A DNA stretch of 64,000 nucleotides from Mrakia gelida (taxonomy: Eukaryota > Basidiomycota > Tremellomycetes > Cystofilobasidiales > Mrakiaceae): the NCBI GenBank assembly GCA_024345305.1, contig BRON01000003.1:682001-746000 (forward strand), read 5' to 3'. The stretch's first letter is position 1. The number at the start of each line of letters is the position of its first letter. Below the pieces are notes generated by a model. That model saw only the letters and a list, made by a program, of their open reading frames with translations. It ran no database searches and had not been told where the DNA came from. The translations under genes and the position numbers were made by a program. Positions 46,665 to 58,190 of this stretch are shown here, piece by piece.

Positions 46665-48884
46665 TTAGACTTTGCTGATCTCGACACCTCCGGTAGCTCC
46701 CAAAGCGGACTTGATCTGTTAGGTACGCGTCGACAGAGGGATAAAGAGAGAGAAGGTGGGTCAGCGGACGCGTCGTCGAAGGAGGCGGAAGAGGACGAGA
46801 AGTCGTTTCGTTCCCTCCCCAAGTACCGGACTGTTCCCAAACCATATATGTCGGACTTACCGAACCGTAAAGTCCGAATTGGGCCGAAGTAAGAGTTCCA
46901 ATCATAACAAATCGAGCAGACATTCCTCCGAAGAGTCCCTTGACTCCGAGCTGCTTCGCGAGGCCAGTGAGCCTGGAGACGGTTCCCTCTCCGGGCTGTC
47001 CCTTGGTCTTGTTCATTCGGGAAAGAAGGGTATCGGCGGGTTGCGAGATCTGTAAGGAGTCGAGGAGAAGGGAGTCAGTCTGGGGCAGAAGGGAGGGAGG
47101 GAGGAGAGGGGAGGAGGACGAACGGCGGCAGCGGCGAGACCAGCGATCAAACCAGAACCCAAGTTGTAGGTGGTCTTCTCTCCACCGGTGAGCTCAGCGG
47201 GCTTCTTGCCGGTGAGGGCACAGAGCTTCTCGAAGGCGACCTCGTAGACGGCGAACCTGAAGAGCGAAGAAGAAGCAAGGTGAGCTCGGGGAAGACGCAG
47301 ACGGAGGGAAGCGAAAGGGAGGTCGAGCTCACTTGGCCATCTGTAGGAGAGAAGAGCGAAAGAAGGGAGTCAGGTCGCGTTTGATAGAGAGAGAAGAGGA
47401 GAGGAGAGAGGTGTACGAACGGTGTAAGGAACCTGCTTGAACAGGATGGGTCCGAAACTGAGAGGGGAAAAGAAGGGTCGACGACGAGGTCAGCTCTCTT
47501 CCTCACTCAACTCCAAAAACGCGTTCGAACTCACCCAGCGTAGAATCCTCCGATACCCTCCTCTCGTGCGATCCTGGCGAATCCTCCTCCGAGACCGTTG
47601 GCGAAAGTGGGCTGGGAAACGAGTCGGATCCTGACGGCCTCGAGGGGGCAAAGGGCGACATCGGCGAAGAACTCAGCGATGGCGGAAGCTCCGAGGTAGA
47701 TGGCCTGTCGGTTCTCTCGAGCAGCCTCGATACCGTAGTAGTCGATGGCGGTCTTCTTCCAGAACTCGTAACCTCCGAACTTGAAGGCTCCCTGGATGGA
47801 GTATCCGACCTGTTTTTGGTGGTAAGGGAAAACGCGGAGAGAGGAAGACGGCGGGTCAGTTTGGGGCAGCCCTTCGCGCGAGAGAGCGATAGAGGGATGA
47901 GGAGAAAAGAGAGAGAGGGAGCTGAAGTACGTACAACGGTGGGTCCGAGACCAGTAAGAAGGGCTCCGGCTCCATCCTTAGCGATGGTAGTCTTGAAAGC
48001 GGAAATCATTCCCTGGAGAAAAGAAAGGCGGAGGAGGGGAGTTTGCAAAGAAGCGAGGGAACGAGAGCGAAAGGTCAACCCTTCCGTTTTTTTTTTCTCG
48101 CGATAAGGAGAACGAAGAGGAGAGAGGAACGAACCTTGTTGTAGACCTCGGGCTCGAGCTGGATCTTGGTCTTGATGACATCCATGGGAGTGAGAGCACC
48201 TGAAGGAGTAGAATGACGAGCGAAAAGGGAGGGAAGGGAGGAGGGCGAAGGAAGGAAAAGTAGAAGATGGATCAGCTTCAGAGTTGTAGTTCGTTCGAAG
48301 CGAGAGTAGTACGGTTCGGAAGACAGAAGAGAGCTCTACCAGCTTTGACCTCGTCTGCTGCTATCCTCGAGGGATTGGCAGCAGGGAGGGAGGGCAAGAA
48401 CGGGCGTTCTTCGTTCTGTCCGTCGCTCCGGTCCGAAAGCAGTCTTCCTCATCTTCCTTCCCTCCTTCCTCCCAGCCCCTACACAACCCACAGGACCACC
48501 ACCTCATCTCCCAGATGAAGAAGAGCCTCCCCTCTCCCTTTCTATCCGAGAAAAGCTGATCAAAAGCCGTTTCTCGAACGAGCAGAGCCTCATTCGTCCC
48601 CTCTCCCTCGCTCGTGCCAACCCCCCCTTCCCCTCCCTCCATTCGTCCTCCCTTCATCCGTTCCGCACCGTTCGTTCAGAGAAAAAGAAGAAGAAGAGAG
48701 ACTCACCGTGAGTAACGGCGCATCCAGCAGCTCCAGCGAGAGCGAACCTAGCGTAGAGATCGACTCCAGTAGGGGTGGCTCCGACGGCTCCAGCGACCTT
48801 GTCCTTGACAGCCTCAGCCTTGAGCTCAACTTTTTCAACCACAGAGTACAGAGGGAAGGCGTTCGCGAAGAAAGGGGAGACCAT
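46665..48884 (-). CDS. MIR1: Mitochondrial phosphate carrier Mir1
   Basis: Imports phosphate (with H+) across the mitochondrial inner membrane for ATP synthesis. Start ATG 48884 ([20 protein letters not shown]). Three carrier repeats with signatures [36 protein letters not shown] and [20 protein letters not shown]. Also present are [45 protein letters not shown], and the C-terminal [17 protein letters not shown] followed by [16 protein letters not shown]. About ten exons. The segment PYT-MAK-FAV requires an 8-nt microexon at 47333-47340. The repeat-III PADTLLS motif is typical of the phosphate subgroup. Complete and apparently functional. Confidence 0.93.
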
Positions 48885-49894
48885 GGCGAGAGAGATTAGA
48901 GAGGAGAGAGGGAAGGGAGAAGGGGAAGGAGAAGGAGAAAGGGAGAAGGGAGACTGAGTGGTGGTTGCAGGAGAGATGTGTCGAGGGAGGGAGGACGCGG
49001 GCAAACGTGAAAGCCGTCGGGGCTGCTCGATTTTCTGCGTATCGACAGTCACTAGACGTCCTCCCTCCGGACGATGACGGTGAAAATTAGACGGGAAACC
49101 GTCGGAAAAGGTACAGGAAGAGCTTGAGCGGAGAAAAAATGACGAAGATCGAGGAGAAAATGAAGGGAGTCGGACGCGTCTGAGTTTTTCGCGTCGTCAT
49201 CCGTCGGGAGGTCGTCTTTGGCCCTTTTTCTCTGCCTGGGTCTGGTTTCTAGGTTGACAATGAGCGGACCAGGTATGGAACGAGGGTTGGGAGGTCGAGA
49301 AAGCTCCGAGAGGTGGTTGGGCGAGTTAGGGAGGCAGTACTCTTCGCTCGCGTCGTCCGAGCCGCTTTTACTTTGTTGTCTTGATGCTGAGCTCCGATTG
49401 AAGATCTGAGCTCCAGAGACTGATAGGCAGCAATTTCCGCTCGTCTAAAGCAGCCTGGTCAAGAGTTCGAGTTCAAATGAGCGGGAATATGGTCCTGTTT
49501 TCACGCACGTCGACCAACTCTCGTCTTCTTCCCTTGTTTTGATTCTGAGGTCCGAACGAAAGTTTGGGCGGAACATGTGATCTATACTACATTCGTCAAG
49601 ATGAGCCTGGTCACCATTCCGAAGCCAAAGGAAGGAGGCAAGCGTGTTGTTGTCGCTCGCGTCGCAGGAGTCGCTCTCCTATCGCTGCTGCTGATTTAGA
49701 GCTCCCATCGACAGTTCGAGCATCAGCAAACAGCACACGGGTAGTAGCCTCCAAAAGTCAGAACTCCATCACAGATTCCGAACCCAACCCCCCACCCTGC
49801 CGCTTGCACTTCTACCTCCTCTCTCGGTCGGGTCGAACACAAAGCCAATCGTCTAAACAAGCACAAACAGACAAACGCAACACCTCTCTCCAGC
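48885..49894. promoter_or_regulatory. 1-kb region between MIR1 start and BZZ1 stop
   Basis: Holds the MIR1 promoter. The leader-proximal stretch (about 48890-48960) is purine-rich on the plus strand, i.e. pyrimidine-rich on the MIR1 coding strand. A 32-codon open frame begins at ATG 49601 (MSLVTIPKPKEGGKRVVVAR, then hydrophobic) but has no other support. A weak hairpin with a B-box-like sequence lies at about 49432-49490. No gene is called. Confidence 0.4.
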
Positions 49895-52800
49895 TCAAGC
49901 ATCCTCACAATAATTACTCGGGAAGATCCCCGTCCTTCCACCTTTCACTCCCTCCCACCATCCCTCCCCGTAACTCTGTCCCACAGGCGTCAACTCCACC
50001 AGCTCGCCTTCAACGAGAGAGAGCTCGTCCGATCCTTGCGCGGCGTAGTCGTACAGGGATTTGACTGCGCGAACGAAAGGAGGGGAAAGGAAAGAGGGGA
50101 GGAGAGAGAGGGGGAGTTAGTGAAGGGAAAGGGAAGACGCGACGAAGGAAGAAGGAGGGTCGAGGACGCGAAACGACTAACCGAACTTCCCGTTCCCTTG
50201 ACCAGTCGTAGTCGGTGCTGCTGGTACCGGCGTCGACATAGGAGCTACCATGGCTGCTCGGGTGGGTATCAACGTAGCTGAACCTCGACGCGAGTAGGAG
50301 GAAACGGCGGGAGACTGGACGACTTCAACGTACGTGACTGGACAGAGACCTCGACCTCCTGTTGAGTCGAGGACTTTGAGCCAGCCTGATCCGTCGTCTT
50401 CTTCGAGGATGGTTACTGTTTCACCAGCTGCGAAAGAAGACGGACCTGAGGTCAGAAGGTGCGAGCGAGGGGACGGAGTGAAGGGAAAGGAAAGCGAAGC
50501 GAGGACGACGACTCACTCGTCAACGAAATCTCAAACTCGCTTGACGCTGTAAAGTCGAACATGACGTTTGCTGTCCTCCCTCCTCCTCCGACGGCGTCGT
50601 CCTCGTCGTCCTCAGTTGGGAAGGGAGACGGTGGGATCCTCGAGGTGGCGGAGATGGGGGTGCGAGGGTTGGAGGAGGAAGCTGTTGAGCCTGAGCGAGA
50701 GAGGTTGGAGGAGGAGAGCCGACGAGAGGAGGTGGCTGTTGCTGAGCGGCAGTTGGAGGGGACCTGCGAGAGAGAAAGAAACGGGTGGAAGAAAGGGGTC
50801 AGTTGGAGGATAGGGAAAGGAGATAGGGAAGAAAAAGAAGGCAAGAGACGAGCGACAAACCTTGAGCTCGCACTTCGCGTGAACGGTGATCGCACATCCA
50901 CGACAGGTCTTGCCCTGTTTCGAAAGACCCCAGATCGAAGACTTGCAGAAGTGGCACTGGGTTGGGATGGTGAAGGCTGAGGACTTGAAGTCGTGAGGTT
51001 GAAGGGAACCTTGGTCGTCTGATCGAGGGAGGAAGAACAGGCGCGTCAGTCGAGAGTCGAGTTCGAAAGAACGCGACTCCTCTTCACTCACCTCCGAGAG
51101 CTTCGACGAGAGTCTCGATCACGACGGTACCTGTAGAAGTCGGGGGCGAAATGGTCAGCAAACGCGTTGTCACTCGACGCTCGACGCGAGGAAGAACAAG
51201 AGAAGTCGGAGGAGGAAGAGTAGACTCACCAGCCGTCACTTGATTCGACATCGTTGCGACCTCCGTGAGCGGTCCCAGCAGGCTCTCCATGATCTTATCG
51301 GGATCTCCTAGCAGCGGATCCTGAGCGTACTTGCTCACGAGCAGAGTGAGCTGGGCGAGCTCTCCGGACTTGATGTCGAGAACAGGCGCCAGCTGAGCGA
51401 CCTTGACGTTCGTCCGAGCGAGCTCTGTCGTTTCGAAAGGTGAACGAAGATCAGCTATCGATGCAAGAGCTCGAGCGATTGAGCTGGACCAAAGAAGGAT
51501 CGTGAGGGAGGACGAACTGTTCTGCATCACCGTCTTCGGCCCTTCGTCCAACGAGATATCTCCCTCCTCGTAGAACCCGACCGCCGGCTCCCAAACGAAC
51601 CCTTCCGGCTCCTTCCACAGACCAACTCGAGTGTTGAACTCGATGTAGAGGTCGAGATCCTTCTCGAGGTCGACGGTCTTGAGCGATTCGAGCGAGGCGT
51701 CGTTGACGGAGGTGAGGGTTGAGAGATGAGTGGAGGTGAGGGTTTGGGAGACGGAGAGGAGGGTGTGGAGAGTGCTGAGGGAGGAGAGATGGAGATCTTC
51801 TGCTCAGTTGAGGCAGTTAGGAAGGGGAAGGGGTCAGTTCAAATCGACGGGAGGGAAGACGCGACGAGGAGGTTTGAGAGGAGGACGAACGAAGTTTCTG
51901 CACGCGACAAAGCAGCAAATACGACTTGGTCAGCTTAGGGACGTGGAGGGTTGAATAAATTAAGTGTACTCACATCCTCGAAATCAGGCAGGTCCTTCTG
52001 ATAGAATTTCTCCTTCAAACGATTCGCGACCTCGGTAAGCACGATCAGAGCGCTGTTTCGTTTCAAGACCACAAACAGGTCAGCTCCCCATTCCTTCTTC
52101 GAGCACGCTGAGGTACGAAACTCACTTCTTAGCCTCTCCAACAGCGGATCTCGCCTCCTTGAAAGCCTTCTCAGCTCGATCCGAGTGTCGATCTCCTGAG
52201 GCGAGGGCCTTCTCGTGCTTCAGTCGAGCGCTTTCGAGCTCGGAACAGCAGTCTTGGTACTGAAAATAAGAAGAGCGAGTCTAGCGTGAGCTGTGAAGCC
52301 TAAGAGAAAGCCGTGAGATGATAAGAGTCGACGAACCTTCTGCTTGGCCTGATCATGAGAGCAGGATGGGAGAGGGAAGGGAGAGAGGGAGGGTCAGCGA
52401 GGTTGAGCTCGAGCTCGAGCGCGAGATGCCTCCTTCGATTCGTTTGTCACTGACCTTCTCTCGATCACGGAAGTAAGCGTCCCGTTGACTGATGAGATCC
52501 TCGTAGTAGGAAGAGAACTGGAAGCGACGAGCAAGAATATGTCAGCTCTCTCGACGACGGCGAGAAGGAAGGCAAGGCGAGAGAGAGAGGAAGCTGAAGC
52601 TCACCCTGGTTCGGATGACCTCCTTCCTTCGTTCCTTCTCCTTCAGAGCGTCCGAGACCTGGAGGGTGAGCTTGTCGGCGAGATTGATGTGCGACGACGC
52701 AGTAGATTCCGAGGCTGTTAGGAGAGCGAGCATAGTTTCGTTGAAGGTACTGATGGAGGGAGGGAAGGGGACGTCGGTCAGCTTGTACTCCTCCCTTCCT

Positions 52801-53104
52801 CCGCCATCTTCGCTTCTTCTACCCTCGGATCCATAGCAGAAACGACAAAATTTACTTACCTCCTGCCTCCCACTCCTCCACCTTTCCCTACTGCTTCTCC
52901 TACCCATATTGAGTCTCCTCTTTTGATCTTCCTCTCGCTCATCTTGCGTGAGAGAGCCTGGAGGCGTTGCCCGTACTCTCGCTCGAGAAGCGCTCGCTCG
53001 CTGACGAACTTGTCCACGTCCGAGTAGAAGGTGAGGAAGGATTGGAGGTGGTCGAGAAGGGGTTTCGCTTGGTCGGGGAGCGAGGTGCCGTACGAGGAGG
53101 ACAT
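49895..53104 (-). CDS. BZZ1: F-BAR, C1 and double SH3 domain protein Bzz1
   Basis: Bzz1 binds membranes and activates Las17/WASP-driven actin polymerisation at endocytic patches. I choose ATG 53104 (MSSSYGTSLPDQAKPLLDHL), next to the F-BAR start; the frame is open further upstream. F-BAR region: ALLEREYGQRLQALSRKM, SSHINLADKLTLQVSDALKE, FSSYYEDLISQRDAYFRDRE, YQDCCSELESARLKHEKALA, ALIVLTEVANRLKEKFY. A C1-type zinc finger follows: HDFKSSAFTIPTQCHFC, WGLSKQGKTCRGCAITVHAK and CELKV. First SH3: ANVMFDFTASSEFEIS, AGETVTILEEDDGSGWLKV, RGLCPVTYVEVV. Second SH3: VKSLYDYAAQGSDELSLVEG, GEGWWEGVKGGRTGIFPSNY, ending CEDA. About fifteen introns. This is the complete Bzz1 domain order. Confidence 0.9.
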
Positions 53105-53445
53105 CCTGGAGAGAGTGATGGCTGTTTGGGGAGGCAGGAGGAGAAGAGGAGGAGGGGACGTCATGTTGCCTTTCCCGCAGGCGAAAGCGTCGGCGGCCAT
53201 CTCCTGGCATTTTGAGTCAAGATTTTGTTCGAATGGAGGCAGGAGGTCGTCTCGAGAAGTGGAAGTTTTTTGGCCCAGAAAAAAAGAGGGAGAGGAAGAG
53301 GCCAAAGACGAGAGCGAAGGCTGGAAGGGAAGTTGACCTCCGACTTCCATCTTCTCTCTTCGCTTCTCCTTCTCTTTCGTCCTCTCTTCTTTCGCTTCTC
53401 TCGGCGATCCAGTCTCTGATACTCTAGCCTTCCGTTGGATCAAAG
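53105..53445. promoter_or_regulatory. Divergent BZZ1 / PNKP-like A promoter region
   Basis: About 340 bp between divergent starts. On the minus strand the BZZ1 frame remains open upstream, and an acceptor-like CTCTCCAG precedes the chosen ATG, so a 5'UTR intron is possible. No separate gene. Confidence 0.4.
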
Positions 53446-55511
53446 ATGGCAGATCAGCTCCCAAGGTCAGGGTGGTTCGAACCGTACGTCCATCGTCTTC
53501 CCGGTCGAGCTCAACTTCCCTCTTTCTTCTTCCTCCTCTGACTCCCTTCCCTCACCTCAACCATCACAGTCCCGGCCTCGAACGACCCGAGTACCCCTCT
53601 CACATCCACTACGTTCACCTCCCACCTCCTCTCGACCCTTCCACACCCATCAAGATCGCAGGGTTCGCTCTCAACCACGTCCTCGTTCGTCCTTCCAGCG
53701 GACAGAGATTCGCGAACCTCCTTGATCCAACAGACTGGGCCTGGAATCAGGGAGAACATACAAGGAAGGCTCTGAGGGATCTTCATCACGCTGGGTGAGA
53801 GTGGAGCGATCCTTCGTTGACTTAAGGAGGAGGAGCAAACGAAGCACGAGATCAGTCACTCATCTCGTTCCCTTCCTTTCTTCCTCCTCTCCGCTTGATT
53901 AGCTGGAAGCTGGTCGTGTTCGGGAACGAGCTAGGAGTCAGCTGGGATGCTGGAAGGAAGGTTCCCATGCTCAGGTCGAAAATCGAGGGCATCGCTCAGT
54001 CGGTGAGTTGTCGATAGCTCGAAACCGCTCCTCTCTTCCCTTCGTCCTTCGCTCGACTGACCTCCTGCACCTCGTATATGCTGCTCTATCCTCGTCTTCC
54101 AGCTCGGTCTTCCCATCAGATTCATGCTCGCTCTCAAGAAGGACTCGTGCAGACTCCCAGACACGTGAGTTTCGACCTTGCGCTCCCTCGCCACTCCTCT
54201 TTCTCGTCCCGACTGACCTTTTCCCTCTTTCCTTGGTGGGAACAGGGAGATGTTTGATGGTCTCGACTTCTTCTACGAGCGAAACTCAGTCAAGATCGGT
54301 AAGTCGCACCTTACTTTGACCTGTCGACCGCGTCTTCGTTCCTCCCTCCCTTTTTCCCTTTCTGACCTCGCTCTCCTTCCTCGACGTCGTTATATGCAGA
54401 TCGCCAGAACTCGTTCTTCTGTGGAAACGCTGCTGGGAGACCTGGAGACTACGGTGAGTGGGCGCCCTCCCTCAGCTCGATCTCCATCGTTCGATCTCGG
54501 TCAGTGCTGACCTACCTGACGCGTCGCGTTCTTCTTGATCTCGATGCCTTCTCCTCGCAGCCGATTCCGATCGTCAGTTGGCCACCAACATCGGAGTTCA
54601 CTTCGTCCTTCCTGAGGTCCGTATCTGGTCTCACTCGTCCCTTCTCTGCTCGTCGTTCTCGAGCAAAACGCGTGACTGACCTCGTCGCTCGTTCGTCTCG
54701 CTTTGCAAACCAGCAATGCTTCTCTCCCAACTTTCTCCATCACCAGCTCCCCGCTCTCCTCGCAACTCCCATCCTTCCCAATTCTCGAAGCCTCGCCATC
54801 GCACACGGAGCTCTTCAGAGGATGCCTCGAAACCTGGACGACGACTCCGAATCCGAAACCGTCGCTTTCGCTCGTCCTTCCTCCGAAATCATTCTGATTC
54901 AACGTCCACGTCCGCCACAAAACCCGTTCGGAAACCCCTCACCGCCACCACCACCAGTCCCTCGTCCCTCTTCCTCCTCCAGAACCAAAGGGAAAGGGAA
55001 AGCCGTACCCAGCGCTCCTCCTTCGACTCCCATCGACGACGAGTCGGATCGACCGTTGTCGACGTCGCTCGGAGTAGTCACGAAAACGAGGACCAGGATG
55101 GGACAGCCCTCTTCTGCCTCTTCTTCTTCCAGGAACGTCCTCCGTCGAGCACCGAAACCAGCCTCGAAGAAGCCTCGACGACGCGCCTCGACTTCTTCTT
55201 CCTCCTCCTCCTCTTCGACCGCGTCCCCTTCCTCTTCCTCTTCCGACACGGAATCCACCGCTTCATCCTCGGAGTCTACATCATCGGACGAGAAGAGTAT
55301 GAAGAGGAAGAGAAAGCAGCCTGTTGTCGCGAGGAAGCAGACGTCGACGGAGGGAAAGGGCAAGGAGAGGGAGATTGTCGATTTGGATTCGGACGAGCCG
55401 CTTTCGTTTCAGAGGTCGAGAAAGGGGAGGAAGGGTGCTGCGTTGGAGGAGGAGGAAGAGGAGGATAGGAGGAGGAAGAAGGGGAAGGGGAAGGGGAAAG
55501 AGGGGAAGTGA
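53446..55511 (+). CDS. PNKP-type DNA 3'-phosphatase homologue lacking catalytic Asp (copy A)
   Basis: Start ATG 53446 (MADQLPRSGWFEP). The core matches polynucleotide kinase 3'-phosphatase (HAD fold): IKIAGFALNHVLVRPSSGQR, DPTDWAWN, WKLVVFGNELGVSWD, LGLPIRFMLALKKDSCRLPD, EMFDGLDFFYERN, FFCGNAAGRPGDY, SDRQLATNIGVHFVLPE. The HAD motif I, normally FDLDGTL, is FALNHVL (about 53661-53684): both nucleophile and general-acid Asp are lost, so phosphatase activity by the usual mechanism is unlikely. A long Ser/Pro/Lys-rich tail holds REIVDLDSDEP, a good SUMO-interaction-like motif. No kinase domain. Paralogue lies tail to tail at 55964-57973. Nuclear scaffold or DNA-end binder is a guess. Confidence 0.78.
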
Positions 55512-55963
55512 TGAAGCATGGAGGGAGGGGTTCGTCGCGTCGTCGCGTGGAGGTTGGGTTAGGTGGTCTTGCTGGCTCTGTTGTTCGATTCGCTTGGGTT
55601 TCTTTGAGTCTCTGTTTAGCTGTTCTTTCTCATTCACGACCTTATGCATCTCTCTTTCTCTCTCTCACTCACACAGCTCTCGTCTCTCCGTGCCGTCGTC
55701 GACGCGTCCGAGCTCTCGTCCTTCCTCCTCGGGACGACTTGTAGACAACGTTGCATCCATCGAAGAGCACCACAGGTATCAAGAGAGATGAGGAAACAGA
55801 TAAAGAAGAAAGAAATAAAGAAAGCGAAAAAGCGAACCAAACCCTCCCTCGTCGACTCGACGAACAAACCAAACGAAAAAGAACAAGAAAAACGACGAGA
55901 ACCTCAACTCATCTCTAAACGACGCGACCCTCCGCCCTTTCATCTCCTCTCCCCATCTCATCC
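55512..55963. other. Tail-to-tail spacer between the two PNKP-like genes
   Basis: About 450 bp. A CT-repeat stretch near 55645-55680 and a long A-rich stretch (about 55790-55910) may carry 3'-end signals for the two converging genes. No gene seen. Confidence 0.4.
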
Positions 55964-57973
55964 CTAACCCAGCAAATCCCCCAACCCATCCAAAATCGAC
56001 CTCCTCACCTTCTTCACAGGCGGCGGCACCGCTCCAGCTCCTCCCTCTCCTCCTGCCCCCGACCCCGACGCTCCTGCCGCCGACGTTGATCCTCCTCTCG
56101 AGAACATCCCACTCCCACCCGATCCCGACGAGTAAGTCGACGACATAGCCGAAGGGACTCTGCTGAACCCACCCTCCCTCTCCTTCCCCTTGTACGACGA
56201 CCCAAGCTGGATGATCTTGCCTTCGTCCTCGTCCGAGGAGAGGTCGAACGCTGCAACCGAGCGTTTCTTGCTTGGTGAGGACTGAGAGGGTTTGGAAAGG
56301 ATGGAGGAGGAGGAGCCGGACCCCGAGGAGGATTGGTGAGAGGAGGAGGCGAAGGGGGTTTTGGCTGGGGAGTTGCGGCGACGGAGCGCGCCTGAGCCGG
56401 TGGAGGAGGACGCGACGGCGTTGGTGTTGTGGGAGGGAGAGACGGCTCGGGAGGGGATACCGTCGGAAGAGGAGTCGAGAGGAATGACTCGACGAGGAGG
56501 TGGAGACGCGTCCGGGTCGTCCTCCTCGTCTTCGTCCTCGGTTTCGGAGTCGCCGTCGTCTTCTTTGACGAGTCCAGCGGCGGCGATGGCTCGATCGTTG
56601 TCTCGGAGCCAGGTTTCAGCGTCGAAGGCGTAGAGGTCGCGAGGTTTGACGGGGGAGTGGAGGATGAGGGAGGGGAGGTGGGTTTTGAAGAACCGTTTGT
56701 CGGTGACCATCTGGTTCGCGGCGAGAGCGACGTCAAGGGAGGCAATGAAAGACAGGGGGAGGGACATGATCAGTACGAGAAAGGGCGAAGGCGAGTAGCA
56801 ACGGAAGAAGGTCGTCTGAAGCAGAACGCGAGAGGGAGGGACGAAGCGAAACGAACCTCAGGAACCACGAAGTGAAGTCCAGCTTTGGCGGCAAACTCCA
56901 AATCCGAACGAGCTGTTGATTCGGATGAGAGCCCAGTGTCAGCTTTAAGCACGGGAGAGCGACTGAACCGAGCAAAGCGACGAGGGCGAGCTAACAAACC
57001 GTAATTCTTCTTCTTCCCCTTCTTCGCACCTCTCCCAGCCGCATCTCCGCAGAAGAATGACCTCTGATAGTCGACCTCGAGCTCGTTCGCATTCAACATG
57101 AACTCGTAGTGGTGGAACATATCCCTGTTGGGTGCGGAAACGACAGTCAGCCTCGTTCGAAACGGAACGATAAGAAACGACAGCGGTTGAGCTCGACTCA
57201 CGGGGAAGGAAGACGATACGCGTCCGATTTGGTTGATAGATGAAAGCGTATTGGGATCTTGAGCTGTTTGATGTATCATGGAAGAGGAAGAAGGTGGTGA
57301 GCTGATGGAGAAGGCGAGAAGAGGCAAAGGAGGGATAACGAACAGCAGCTGCGATGGCCTCGACCTTGGTTTTCTGGACCTGCAGGCGGGCAGCGGGGTT
57401 GATGCAGGTACTGATTCCCATCTCGTTTCCAAAGACGACTATCTGGTAGCTGTTCCATCCAGACAAATAGCAGAGAAAGGTCAGCTTTCTCGAGGGAAAC
57501 TAGCTCGGTTGAGCTCGCGCGTCTCCTTCCCTTCCCTTCCTTTCTTCGCTCCCTCTCCCGTCTCTCCCTCTGTTCGTCCTAGCTGCAACGCGTTCTTTCA
57601 CTCACCCTAACGCATGCAGATTTGCCATCGCAGCTGGAAGCCCATAATCTTGCCACACCCAATCTGTCGCGTCCGTTTCCGACGGGAAGGTGACCAGCGA
57701 CTTTGGCCTAATCAGAGTCCCGTTCAGAGCGAACCCTGCGACTTTGACGAGCGTTCCTTTCAGTGGGGGTGGATTGGGAGGAGAGTAGGAGTAGATGATC
57801 TGAGGAGGAGTGCCGAGGGGATAGTTGGCGTTGCTGTAAGAGAGAAAGGAAGGGAAGGGAAGGAGGCGCGAAGGTCAACAACTCGCGTTTTCTCTGGATG
57901 GGGCGAGAGGGTTGGAGGAGGAGAGAGATAAGACGTACTGGACCCATCCTGAAGTGAGGATAGATGCTGCCAT
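55964..57973 (-). CDS. PNKP-type DNA 3'-phosphatase homologue lacking catalytic Asp (copy B)
   Basis: Start ATG 57973 gives MAASILTSGWVHNANYPLG, matching the SGW of copy A. The core shows KGTLVKVAGFALNGTLIRPK, DATDWVWQDYG, YQIVVFGNEMGIST, LKIPIRFHLSTKSDAYRLPS, DMFHHYEFML, RSFFCGDAAGR, DLEFAAKAGLHFVVPE, then MVTDKRFFKTHLPSLIL. Splicing into the segment after VPE occurs at the same place in both copies. HAD motif I is FALNGTL (about 57710-57740) instead of FDLDGTL, so both catalytic Asp are replaced, as in copy A. The Ser-rich tail has an acidic patch (GDSETEDEDEEDDPDAS) and AAFDLSSDEDEGKIIQL. Converges on copy A; divergent from the BTB gene with about 220 bp between. Confidence 0.78.
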
Positions 57974-58190
57974 GAGACCGAAGAGCGCGAAAGAAGTAGA
58001 GGTGGCCCAAGAAGGGAGGAGGAGGGAAGCAAGTGATCGTTGAAAGCATCCTCGTCTTCGAAGCTGTCTTTCAGTCTTCCAGTCGTGGCCAACCGCTTCA
58101 GCCTCCCCTTTGACCTGTATTCAAAGTGAGTGTTCTTCCCATTGTAGAGGTCTTCAAACCTACACTGAATCGTAGGCTTGCGTTTCTCGA

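Noticed and set aside
49432..49490. Possible tRNA gene
   Set aside because: It has a B-box-like sequence and an imperfect outer stem, but no proper anticodon arm, D arm or acceptor geometry.
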